Shown: positions 15,188-23,052 of the stretch, in pieces | Layout of the letters: each line of letters starts with the position of its first letter | How positions within the stretch are numbered: position 1 is the first letter of the stretch | Assembly: GCA_002689445.1 (NCBI GenBank) | Contig: NZGC01000026.1 | Span: 1 to 37,284 of the forward strand | Reading direction: 5' to 3' | DNA from: Gammaproteobacteria bacterium | Lineage (GTDB): Bacteria > Pseudomonadota > Gammaproteobacteria > Pseudomonadales > Azotimanducaceae | DNA: 37,284 bases | The notes under the pieces: model-generated | What the model saw: the letters and a program-made list of their open reading frames with translations, nothing else | Database searches by the model: none | What the model was told of the DNA's origin: nothing | Made by a program: the position numbers and the translations under genes

Positions 15188-16582
15188 ATGTTGTTACGTC
15201 TATTGTTGTTAATAGGCTTGTTGCAGATGGGTTGCGTGAGTCATACGTACGCAGATGCGCAACCTTTGAAAACTGCATTGAATCAGGGAGTAATTTCCCT
15301 GAACCTCGGGGGGCAGTTTTTGACTGCCAGTGATGGTCGGAGATTCACTGCAGATGCCTGCAAGGTCACTGAAGGAAGCTTGAGTCAATGTCGGCGCATG
15401 GCGACAGTCAAGGGTTCGCAGGATCCAGAGCTTTTTGTGAGTTATCGGGAAGGACCCCAAAGCTATGCGTTCGATTTGCCCAAGGGGTCCTATGCCGTTA
15501 CTTTGCATTTTGCAGAGCCTGAATTGCAGGACTTGGTTCCAAGGCAATTCCAGGTTGAGCTTCAAGGTCAACTGGTCCTTCCGGATTTTGATGTCAAAGC
15601 CAATCGTGATGGCCACGGTCAGGCAGCCTTATCACGGACGCTACTGACCGAAGTCGCTGAAGGCGAGCAGTTAGTGCTTCGATTGGTTCCGCTGCGCGGG
15701 TTGCCCATTTTGAGCGGGATAGAAGTGTTGCCGATCAGTCAGTCTTCGACCCTGGACAAGGGTGCGTTGATCTGGTCGGACGAATTCGATGATGGGGCTG
15801 AGTCACCTGTGCAAAGCCCGAGTATTGATCGTTGGCAGTATGACATTTGGCCCGCCGGCAAGGTCAATTCCGAAGATCAAACCTATACAGATCGTTTGAA
15901 AAATGTTCGAGTCGAAGCAGGGCATTTGGTGATCGAAGCGCATCGAGAGGCATTGGCCGGCGCTGCTTACACCTCTGGCCGTATCCACACCAAAGACAGA
16001 TTGGACGTTCGCTACGGGGTCATCGAAGTCAAGGCGAAACTGCCTGAAGGGCAAGGCACCTGGCCCGCTATTTGGATGTTGCCCTCGGATGCCTTTAAGT
16101 TTGCGACGACGTGCGATGCATCGGTGGGCGAATGGCAGGGCAACGGTGCGTGCGATGCTTGGCCCAATAGCGGCGAAATCGACATAATGGAACACGTGGG
16201 CTTTGATCCCGGGGTGGTGCATGGGACGGTGCACTCCAAAGCGTATTATTGGGCGAAATGGAATCAACACAAAGGCAGTGTGTTGGTAACAAGCTTCACG
16301 GAGTTTCATCGGTATCAGTTGATTTGGACGGCTGACAAGCTTGTTTGGTTGATTGATGACATTCCTTACTTCAGTTACGTCAGAGAGGGTAATGACTGGG
16401 AATCATGGCCTTTTAATGAGCCTTTCCATCTGATTTTGAATCTTGCGGTGGGCGGTAACTGGGGGAGAGCCGGGGGGCCAATCGATGACGACAGTTTGCC
16501 CGCGCGTTTTGAGGTGGATTACGTGAGAGTCTATGCGCTGCCGGATTCCCAAGCGGTTGAAAAAGATGAGAGATCGCAATAA
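15188..16582 (+). CDS. Secreted GH16 endo-beta-1,3-glucanase (laminarinase-like) with N-terminal malectin-like domain
   Basis: The 464-residue exported protein would hydrolyse laminarin-type beta-glucan outside the cytoplasm. A leucine-rich signal peptide (about residues 1-24) ends in YADA-Q, fitting signal peptidase I. A cysteine inside it (LQMGC) makes a poor lipobox. A malectin/CBM57-like beta domain follows, with ISLNLGGQFLTASDGRRF at its start and YAVTLHFAEPE inside. The GH16 domain begins at LIWSDEFDDG and carries GEIDIMEHVG with Glu330 (nucleophile), Asp332 and Glu335 (acid/base). It ends with EVDYVRVYAL. The ATG at 15188 has AGGA five bases upstream; an ATG at 15176 is possible. The frame is open back to an ATG at 14978 overlapping the gap stop, but that start would bury the signal peptide. 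Confidence 0.9.
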   Translation: MLLRLLLLIGLLQMGCVSHTYADAQPLKTALNQGVISLNLGGQFLTASDGRRFTADACKVTEGSLSQCRRMATVKGSQDPELFVSYREGPQSYAFDLPKGSYAVTLHFAEPELQDLVPRQFQVELQGQLVLPDFDVKANRDGHGQAALSRTLLTEVAEGEQLVLRLVPLRGLPILSGIEVLPISQSSTLDKGALIWSDEFDDGAESPVQSPSIDRWQYDIWPAGKVNSEDQTYTDRLKNVRVEAGHLVIEAHREALAGAAYTSGRIHTKDRLDVRYGVIEVKAKLPEGQGTWPAIWMLPSDAFKFATTCDASVGEWQGNGACDAWPNSGEIDIMEHVGFDPGVVHGTVHSKAYYWAKWNQHKGSVLVTSFTEFHRYQLIWTADKLVWLIDDIPYFSYVREGNDWESWPFNEPFHLILNLAVGGNWGRAGGPIDDDSLPARFEVDYVRVYALPDSQAVEKDERSQ

Positions 16583-17005
16583 AGGGTGTGGCCTGGCGTT
16601 GTAGATCCGAGCAGGCGCTAACGAGTGAGGTGGTACCAAAGGTACTGAATCTAGCGGTTAGCGTTCCCTTGGGGGCTTGAATTGCCCTCGGTGAGCGAGA
16701 TTATTTTCAGAGCCGATGGACCAAGGTGAAAATCCCAGGCTTGAAATTGGGGGTTTCTGGGTCAGCACCCCCGCCCCGTACCCAGTTTCGGTCAATTCGA
16801 GATAAATTTTCATAAAATGCGGCTGTCCCATCCCACCGTATGCAGCCAGGCGTTTACCCCGAACGGGGTCATTCCGTCTCACCGCATATAACTCCCTGTT
16901 CACCGTTTTAGGCTGGAGGTAGCCAGAGGGCGGGCAGAGAATGTAACGGTTAAAAATCTGCGGGTGAGTTCAGCCCGTCGTCAATAAATTGAGTTAGGGG
17001 AAGGC
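16583..17005. other. 423-bp gene-free region between GH16 and the repeat lipoprotein, with structured elements
   Basis: No gene is supported. Directly after the GH16 stop, CGCTAAC (16616-16622) and GTTAGCG (16657-16663) form a seven-base inverted repeat. They enclose a smaller hairpin GTACC/GGTAC (16633-16637, 16641-16645). There is no T-run, so it is not a standard terminator. Further on, complementary segments interleave (CCCAG 16734-16738, GGGGGT 16749-16754, CTGGGT 16757-16762, ACCCCC 16767-16772, ACCCAG 16780-16785), which could form alternative hairpins or a pseudoknot in the leader of the lipoprotein mRNA. An AT-rich stretch at 16801-16817 could hold a -10 box. Confidence 0.45.
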
Positions 17006-19471
17006 ATGCATCAGCAATTAAGAGACAGTTCTCGGGGCGGAGTCGCCCAACTTTGGCAGAAAAAAACCCTGGTTGCCGCGCTCTCGCTAAGCGCTTTAAT
17101 GCTTCTCTCCGCATGTGGTGGAAGTAGCAGCCGGATCGATGAAAACGATCTCGCCGAGCCGGGTCCAGACGGCGTTGCACCCACCTTAACCGCTGTATCC
17201 ATGAAGCAGTCCAAAGAGAAGGTCGGATCGAAAACTGGGATTGCCAAGTTAGGCCAGGGCGTCACGGTGACCTTTACGGCAACAGAAGCACTATTAACAC
17301 CGACGGTACTCATCAACGGCAAAGCCGCCACCGTACAAGGAAAAATCCAGTCGTGGTCTGCTCAAAGGACAATGGACGAAAGCGACGTAGATGGCATGGT
17401 TACGTTTGAAATTTCTTACCAAGATGTCAGCGGCGAAGTCGGTACGCCCGTAACAGAAACCACCGATGCAAGTGCGGTTGAGTACTGTGTTGAGGGCTGT
17501 GCAGATCCCAACGATAACCCACTGGTTGGTGATTGGCGCTTCGCCGGGGCGGGTTCGTTTCGAGTCGGCCCTGCTCCGCTGAACGGCGAATGGTATAGCG
17601 TCAGTGCTGCTGATGTCGTCGCTCGAGCGTGTCAATTTGACGACGTGTTTCGCTTCAATGCGGACGGCACTTTTGAAAATGTGAACGGCGATGACACTTG
17701 GTTAGAATCTTGGCAAGGCGGCGGCGACGCGGGCTCTTGTGGTGCCTCCGTCGCGCCTCATGATGGATCCTCCGCGGCTTTCTGGGAGTACGATGATGTT
17801 GCCAGCACCTTAACGCTTGATGGTTTAGGCGCCTACCTTGGGTTGCCCAAAGCCATGAACGAAGGTGAGTTGCCCAACGTAGGGGTGCCCGAGTCGGTGA
17901 CTTATAGTGTTGAGACTTTATCCGCCAGCGGAACAGACCTAGTGGTTACCATTGAATCAGGCAGTGGCGTGTTCTGGACTTTCGAGTTTAGAAAAGCGCA
18001 ATCTCGACCGCCGATCGTTGGTAGTTGGAAGCTCGCAGGTGAGGGTTCATTCAGAGTCGGTCCAGCGGCATTGGATGGCGGTTGGTTTAGCGCAGATGCG
18101 GCGGTGGTCGCCGAACGTGCGTGTTTGATGGACGATATTTTTTACTTCGGTGAAGACGGTGCATTTTACAATGTTCAAGGCGGTTCGACTTGGTTAGAAG
18201 GCTGGCAAAATGGCGGAGCTGCTGAGGCTTGCGGTACTCCCGTCGCGCCGCACGATGGGAGTAATCAGGCCTTTTATACCTTAGACGAAGAAGCTGGCAC
18301 CTTAACGCTAGAAGGACAAGGCGCGCATCTTGGCTTACCAAAAGCGATGAACGCCGGCGAACTGCCCAATGTGGCGGTACCTGACCGTGTCACGTACACC
18401 GTCGATGTACTGACTGGTGATGGGTCAGCAATGACCGTTTACATTGAGTCAGGAGATGGCGTGTTTTGGACCTTCGATTTAGAAAAAGTCAGTGATTCGC
18501 CGCTGATCGGTAGTTGGAAGCTCGCGGGAGAGGGATCGTTCAGAGTCGGCCCCACCGCATTGGATGGTGGTTGGTTCAGCCCCGATGCCGCAGTGGTCGC
18601 TGAGCGAGCCTGTTTGATGGACGATGTTTTCTATTTTGGCCCAGATGGTTCCTTTGCGAATGTACAAGGGGGCTCAACTTGGCTGGAAGGCTGGCAGAAC
18701 GGGGGTGCAGCAGAGGCTTGTGGCACGCCGGTAGCACCGCATGACGGCAGTGCTGATGCCACTTACGCTTATGACGCTGAGGCTGGCACCTTAACGGTAG
18801 CAGGTATTGGTGCACACTTGGGGCTGCCTAAGGTAGTCAACGCTGGCGAAATCAGTAATGGTGTCCCTGTCCCAGAATCTGTCATTTACACCGTTGATAC
18901 GCTCACCGCTGACGGCAGCGCAATGACGGTCTTTGTGGAAGCGGGTGCCGGCATATTCTGGACCTTCGATTTGATCAAAGTCGCAGATGCCGCGATTGTA
19001 GGTAGCTGGAAACTAGGGGGTGAAGGCTCGTTCAGAGTGGGTCCCACTGCGCTTGATGGCGGTTGGTTTAGTGCCGATTCGGCGGTAGTCGCAGAACGTG
19101 CTTGTCTGATGGATGACGTGTTTTATTTTGGAGCGGATGGTTCCTTTGCGAACGTGCAAGGCGGTTCAACTTGGCTCGAAGGTTGGCAGAATGGTGGCGC
19201 TGCTGAGGCTTGTGGGACTCCGGTTGCCCCTCATGATGGAAGTACGCCTGCAAGCTATATCTACGATGCAGAGGCAGGCACTTTGACGTTAAACGGCAGT
19301 GGTGCCCACGTGGGGTTACCCAAAGCCATGAATGCAGGAGAGCTGCCGAACGTTGCAGTCCCAGATGCTGTCACTTATCAAGTTGAAGCGCTGCCTAGCG
19401 ACGGCTCAGCCATGACGATTTATGTTGAATCTGGCGCTGGTGTGTTTTGGACCTTCGATTTAGTGAAATAG
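17006..19471 (+). CDS. Lipoprotein with four tandem ~163-residue repeat domains, probable surface beta-glucan-binding protein
   Basis: The 821-residue protein begins with a lipoprotein signal whose lipobox LLSAC puts the acylated Cys at position 37; +2 is Gly, so outer-membrane location is likely. A Ser/Gly/acidic linker and an Ig-like beta domain (about residues 50-160) follow. Four repeats then start near residues 173, 337, 500 and 664. Each reads roughly (L/I)(V/I)GSWKLAGEGSFRVGP, then a GGWFS-like strand, R-A-C-x-x-D-D, TWLEGWQNGG, A-C-G-T-P-V-A-P-H-D-G-S, GLPKAMNAGEL and VFWTFDL. Two Cys per repeat are conserved, suggesting a disulfide, and Trp/Tyr are plentiful, as in carbohydrate-binding modules. 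Similar domains occur in laminarin-utilisation proteins of marine bacteria, as I recall the family. It follows the GH16 gene, so a surface glycan-capture role is inferred. Confidence 0.8.
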   Translation: MHQQLRDSSRGGVAQLWQKKTLVAALSLSALMLLSACGGSSSRIDENDLAEPGPDGVAPTLTAVSMKQSKEKVGSKTGIAKLGQGVTVTFTATEALLTPTVLINGKAATVQGKIQSWSAQRTMDESDVDGMVTFEISYQDVSGEVGTPVTETTDASAVEYCVEGCADPNDNPLVGDWRFAGAGSFRVGPAPLNGEWYSVSAADVVARACQFDDVFRFNADGTFENVNGDDTWLESWQGGGDAGSCGASVAPHDGSSAAFWEYDDVASTLTLDGLGAYLGLPKAMNEGELPNVGVPESVTYSVETLSASGTDLVVTIESGSGVFWTFEFRKAQSRPPIVGSWKLAGEGSFRVGPAALDGGWFSADAAVVAERACLMDDIFYFGEDGAFYNVQGGSTWLEGWQNGGAAEACGTPVAPHDGSNQAFYTLDEEAGTLTLEGQGAHLGLPKAMNAGELPNVAVPDRVTYTVDVLTGDGSAMTVYIESGDGVFWTFDLEKVSDSPLIGSWKLAGEGSFRVGPTALDGGWFSPDAAVVAERACLMDDVFYFGPDGSFANVQGGSTWLEGWQNGGAAEACGTPVAPHDGSADATYAYDAEAGTLTVAGIGAHLGLPKVVNAGEISNGVPVPESVIYTVDTLTADGSAMTVFVEAGAGIFWTFDLIKVADAAIVGSWKLGGEGSFRVGPTALDGGWFSADSAVVAERACLMDDVFYFGADGSFANVQGGSTWLEGWQNGGAAEACGTPVAPHDGSTPASYIYDAEAGTLTLNGSGAHVGLPKAMNAGELPNVAVPDAVTYQVEALPSDGSAMTIYVESGAGVFWTFDLVK
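17522..19468 (+). repeat. Four tandem coding repeats (489-492 nt period) within the lipoprotein gene
   Basis: Copies begin at 17522, 18014, 18503 and 18995. Copies 2-4 are nearly identical at protein level but differ at many third codon positions. So they are old duplications kept by selection on the protein rather than a recent expansion. Copy 1 is the most divergent; for example it has RACQFDD where the others have RACLMDD. Confidence 0.9.
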
Positions 19472-19793
19472 CAGGTTTGTTTCAAGGAAAAGAAAAAGCG
19501 GCGAAAGCCGCTTTTTTTTGGGCGCAAAAAAATCCGTCATTGACTGGCGGGGCGGCAGATTGTGATCGGGCATCGTGACATCAATAGGCAAGCTGACGGC
19601 TGGTATCGGTAGCCAAAGGAAAGGGTGAAGGTCACCCGAAAGACTAAAGCGACAAGACATAAGTGAGTATTGGCAGCAAAGTTAAGACAAAGCCTCGCCG
19701 TCGTCCACTGCTTTTAATGTGGCCCGGCTCTTGGTTGAAGGCTGCAAGCTGAAAGCAACCTGGATTTGTTCAATCAACAGCGAAGGCAAATCG
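19472..19793. other. 322-bp convergent intergenic region
   Basis: This lies between the 3' ends of the repeat lipoprotein (plus) and halogenase-like gene 2 (minus). It holds the bidirectional terminator at 19493-19519. The remaining 270 or so bases show no supported gene or clear signal. A weak AGCGA/TCGCT hairpin near the halogenase stop has no T-run. Confidence 0.6.
19493..19519 (+). terminator. Rho-independent terminator, probably bidirectional
   Basis: The stem GCGGC/GCCGC (19498-19502 and 19507-19511) closes a GAAA loop, with five A before and eight T after. It lies 22 bases after the lipoprotein stop. On the opposite strand the stem is followed by five T, so it can also end transcription coming from the halogenase-like genes. 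Confidence 0.92.
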
Positions 19794-21281
19794 CTATTGG
19801 GTACCCACATAAGCATCGAGAAAGGCCTGATGATTGGGTAGCACGTCGAGAATCTGGTTAACTCTATTGTGCTGTCGACTCATAAAGTCACGCAACTCAG
19901 GTTCACTCATCATGTCCACAATATGATGATAGCGCTGGGGCATAATGCCTTGGCCCAACATCACCTGGGTCCAACTGTTCTCCCCAAAAACATCGCCCTG
20001 GGCTTGGAAAACTCGCCCGGTTTCCCTGAACAATTCGAGTCGATGTGCCAAGGTGTCGGGGATGTCGAGATGGGCCATGGCGGTCCAGAACGGTGCCTCT
20101 TGATGCTCATTGGCGTGATAGTGCAACACGATAAAGTCGCGGATAAAGGTGATTTCTTCGCGCATTTGGCGATTGAATTCTCTGATGTCCGCGTCACGAC
20201 TGCCATGATGAGGAAACATCTGCATCAAGCGGATAATGGCTCGCATGATCAAATGGATACTGGTGGATTCCATTGGCTCTATGAAACCCGCAGACAGCCC
20301 GATGGCAACGCAGTTTTTATACCAATGGTGCTGTCTTTGACCCGTTTTAAACCGAATCACTCGCGGATCGGTCAATATTTCTCCTTCCGTATTGCGGGTT
20401 AATCGAGCGATGGCTTCGTCGTCCGAGTAAAACGCGCTACTGTAGACCAGACCGTTGCCCACCCGGTGTTGTAGGGGAATACGCCATTGCCAACCCGCGG
20501 AATGGGTCATCGCTCGGGTGTAAGGAACCGGATCGGACACGCTTTGAGTTTGAACCGCCACGGCGCTGTCGCAGGGCAAATGGTGGGAATAGTCGTCGAA
20601 GCCGACTTTTAGCGTTTTATCGATCAACAACCCTGCAAAGCCGCTGCAATCGATAAATAGGTCGCCTGTGACCGACTGACCATCTTGCAGCATTACTGAT
20701 GCTATGTCTCCGCTGTCGCTTTGATCGACTGAGACGATTTTCCCTTCTTTTCGTGTAACGCCATGCTGCTCCGCGATTCCGCGCAGAAACTTGGCATAGC
20801 CACTGGCCTCTAAGTGGTAGGCATAGTTTAAAGGCTCAGGCTTTAAGAAGCCGAACTTGTTGGCCTTGGCCGCGGCCAGTTCAGGCGCATACTCACCATA
20901 ACCTAGGACGTCATGCCCTAAGCTGCGACTTTTTAGCCAGAAATGTTGAAATCCCGCGGCCCAGCATGATTCGCCGGTATAGCCAAAAGAATGGATATAG
21001 CGGTGATCAGCTCTCAGCCAATTTTCAAATTGGATGCCGAGTTTGATGGTCCCTTTAACGGACTTGAGAAACTCCCGTTCATCGATTTTAAGGAGCTTAT
21101 GAAGCGTCAATAGCGTTGGTATGGTCGCTTCTCCAACGCCCACGGTTCCGATCTCTTCAGATTCGACCAGCGTAATTGCCAGTGTTTGGCCAATGAGTTT
21201 TGACAGGGCTGCCGCCGTCATCCATCCGGCGGTGCCTCCACCAACAATGACGACTCTGCTCACAGGATTTTGATGATTCAT
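19794..21281 (-). CDS. Flavin-dependent tryptophan-halogenase-like protein (copy 2, canonical motifs)
   Basis: The 495-residue protein belongs to the tryptophan halogenase family, which uses FADH2 and O2 to make hypohalous acid for halogenating an aromatic substrate. The FAD loop GGGTAGW is at residues 14-20. Lys80 in GTIKLGIQFENW aligns with the catalytic Lys79 of PrnA. The halogenase signature W-x-W-x-I-P is intact at residues 264-269, and FIEPMEST at 333-340 carries the conserved Glu region. It is the last gene of the run flavoprotein 1 - SapC-like - cupin - this gene, starting 11 bases after the cupin stop with AGGGG as ribosome binding site. No natural-product biosynthesis genes are nearby; the partner is a TonB-dependent receptor. 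The substrate is unknown and may not be tryptophan. Confidence 0.9.
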   Translation of the reverse strand: MNHQNPVSRVVIVGGGTAGWMTAAALSKLIGQTLAITLVESEEIGTVGVGEATIPTLLTLHKLLKIDEREFLKSVKGTIKLGIQFENWLRADHRYIHSFGYTGESCWAAGFQHFWLKSRSLGHDVLGYGEYAPELAAAKANKFGFLKPEPLNYAYHLEASGYAKFLRGIAEQHGVTRKEGKIVSVDQSDSGDIASVMLQDGQSVTGDLFIDCSGFAGLLIDKTLKVGFDDYSHHLPCDSAVAVQTQSVSDPVPYTRAMTHSAGWQWRIPLQHRVGNGLVYSSAFYSDDEAIARLTRNTEGEILTDPRVIRFKTGQRQHHWYKNCVAIGLSAGFIEPMESTSIHLIMRAIIRLMQMFPHHGSRDADIREFNRQMREEITFIRDFIVLHYHANEHQEAPFWTAMAHLDIPDTLAHRLELFRETGRVFQAQGDVFGENSWTQVMLGQGIMPQRYHHIVDMMSEPELRDFMSRQHNRVNQILDVLPNHQAFLDAYVGTQ

Positions 21282-21292
21282 AATTAAAGCCC

Positions 21293-22291
21293 CTATTTGA
21301 GAAGTTGCCGGATCATTGCTTTGATGCGGCCTGCCATACTGGGTGTCAATGGGTTGAGGACACCCCTCGCTGGCTCGGGTATATGCTCGAACCGCGTGCT
21401 GTCCTGTTCAAAGACATAAAAATTGAGGAGCGCTTGCCACGCTTGTTTTTGATGCGGAGCGAGGTCCTTAAAGGCTAGCATGGCGTGTTGTAGTGCAGCC
21501 AATGGGGGGCCACTGCTGACTGTATTCTGTCGCCACCAATAATTAACCAGGGCGTTGAGATTGTCGAGGCTTTCAACGTGATGCCACCACATGCTGGGGA
21601 TCACAATGGCATCGCCGGGTTCCAGGGTCGCCTTAACGGCGTGCGTGAGCGCTTGCTCAAAGCGAGGAAAACGGGCGAAATCCGGATCTCGGAAGTCAAC
21701 CATGCTGATGGGTTGACCGGCGGGTGTGAGGTCGAGCGGGCCTACATAGAGGTTAGGCAATTGTGCAGGGGGCAATAGAGTGAAACGCCGTCTGCCTGCA
21801 ACAACACACGCTAAATTGTCGGGAAAATCAAAGTGCGCGGCAATGGTGCTTTTATTGCCCAACCAGAGACTGGCCAGAGACCCTGCCAATTCGACAGGAG
21901 CTCGGTTGCTCAAGGCAAATTGTGGCAACCAGTGATCGATGTTCATCGAACCGACATACAGAGTTGATGGGCGAGCCGCCTGGTTAAACTCAAGGAGTTT
22001 CGCGATGGCGTCTATTAATGGGACTCTTAAGGTTGAGAAGTTGAAGTCGGTGCAGTTTGAGTTGTAAAAGACGCGTCCCTGATGCTCAGGTTCAAGGATA
22101 AATGCCGTGACCGGATCTGAATGAGCGGTTTGTCCGAGTTGTGTGACGAAGTGTTCTGGAGATGACTGTGCCAACTCGACGGCGGGCCAGTGACTGATGA
22201 GTCCTCGAATGACCAGCGGTGTATTTGCCGTGAGTAATGCTTCGGAGCGGGTTTGAAAAGCCTGAGTCGTAGTTTCTCGAATGGTCTGCAT
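21293..22291 (-). CDS. Cupin-8/JmjC-like Fe(II)/2-oxoglutarate oxygenase-type protein
   Basis: The protein of about 332 residues has the cupin-like JmjC fold of the FIH/JMJD5 type. Its N-terminal part (TPLVIRGLISHWPAVELA) matches the usual opening of this family. The metal site is visible as H-F-D in AAHFDFPDNLACVVAG (His153, Asp155) and a distal His in PSMWWHHVESL (about His237-238). Relatives hydroxylate amino-acid side chains of proteins or RNA. The start is uncertain. The ATG at 22291 lies just after the SapC-like stop, while a GTG at 22321 would overlap that gene by 26 bases. Either way the two are tightly linked. It may modify a neighbouring gene product such as the receptor or the SapC-like protein; this is inference. 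Confidence 0.8.
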   Translation of the reverse strand: MQTIRETTTQAFQTRSEALLTANTPLVIRGLISHWPAVELAQSSPEHFVTQLGQTAHSDPVTAFILEPEHQGRVFYNSNCTDFNFSTLRVPLIDAIAKLLEFNQAARPSTLYVGSMNIDHWLPQFALSNRAPVELAGSLASLWLGNKSTIAAHFDFPDNLACVVAGRRRFTLLPPAQLPNLYVGPLDLTPAGQPISMVDFRDPDFARFPRFEQALTHAVKATLEPGDAIVIPSMWWHHVESLDNLNALVNYWWRQNTVSSGPPLAALQHAMLAFKDLAPHQKQAWQALLNFYVFEQDSTRFEHIPEPARGVLNPLTPSMAGRIKAMIRQLLK

Positions 22292-22295
22292 AGGA

Positions 22296-23030
22296 CTACT
22301 GTTGGCTATTGCTGGGATCACTCAACGCTATTTTTTTCTGGATGAGGCCAGTCATTTGGCTCAAGGATGCCAATTGCATATAGATGGGTGTGATCCACCC
22401 AGCTTGTTGCAGACGCTGCATCGCTTCAGCGGATAGCGCTTGAAGTTGCTCCTCGTCAATGGAGTAAAACCCGGTAAGTTCAATGGGGTCCGGCAAGGGG
22501 ATGTCGATATTAATCGCAGTCAGCAGCTGCTCACGTTCAAGTGCCGCGAAAAACTGTTGGCTTTGTTCATAACCCTCTTGCATCGCTTTTAAATAGCCCA
22601 TGACTTCTTGGAGATACGCGGTCGGATCGCCATCCTCGGTAAAAAGCGGATCGCCTCCGGGGAGGGGGATACGCGGATGCTCCATGTTCATGGAAATCAC
22701 AAAGTCTTGGGGAGTATCCGAGTCAGCTGATCGCCGCTCCGTGAGTAGAAAGGGCTCACGCTTGATGGCAAGTGGTAGCGAGCGCGCTTGCCAAGCATCA
22801 CCCTTCAAAAAAAGGTTCTCCTCAGATGAAAATCCAAACAGAGCGATCGCTTGAAATTGTCCGGTGTCTTCCGACTTTTTAAATAGAATCGGATATTCCG
22901 CCTGCAAGGCTCTAAATTCAAAAGGATAGGCCAAACTCAGCATCGTGTTATCGCCATAATCGGCGCCATGTTGGCGCATGACGGTTAAATGTCGATGCTG
23001 CTTTGGGTCAAGTATCTCGAAATTGCCCAT
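22296..23030 (-). CDS. SapC-family protein
   Basis: The 244-residue protein matches the SapC family (named after a surface-layer-associated gene). Typical features are an N-terminal LDPKQHRHLTV segment, NTMLSLAYPFEFRALQAEYPILF, a long middle with FLKGDAWQARSLPLAIKREPF, and a C-terminal SIDEEQLQALSAEAMQRLQQAGWITPIYMQLASL. No signal peptide or membrane segment is seen, so it is probably cytoplasmic. Its biochemical role is not established. It sits between halogenase-like gene 1 (22 bases upstream) and the cupin gene in one transcriptional run. SapC homologues are regularly found with TonB-dependent receptors and halogenase-like proteins in marine proteobacteria, as I recall. Confidence 0.82.
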   Translation of the reverse strand: MGNFEILDPKQHRHLTVMRQHGADYGDNTMLSLAYPFEFRALQAEYPILFKKSEDTGQFQAIALFGFSSEENLFLKGDAWQARSLPLAIKREPFLLTERRSADSDTPQDFVISMNMEHPRIPLPGGDPLFTEDGDPTAYLQEVMGYLKAMQEGYEQSQQFFAALEREQLLTAINIDIPLPDPIELTGFYSIDEEQLQALSAEAMQRLQQAGWITPIYMQLASLSQMTGLIQKKIALSDPSNSQQ

Positions 23031-23052
23031 GAATTGGTTACCCCTTGATTGG

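Noticed and set aside
16658-16903. 81-codon minus-strand frame between GH16 and the lipoprotein
   Set aside because: No recognisable domain and it overlaps the structured G/C-rich segment; chance frame more likely.
17522-19468. Repeats as CRISPR or mobile element
   Set aside because: The ~490-base period is in frame, codon-structured and diverged at synonymous sites, so it is a protein domain repeat.
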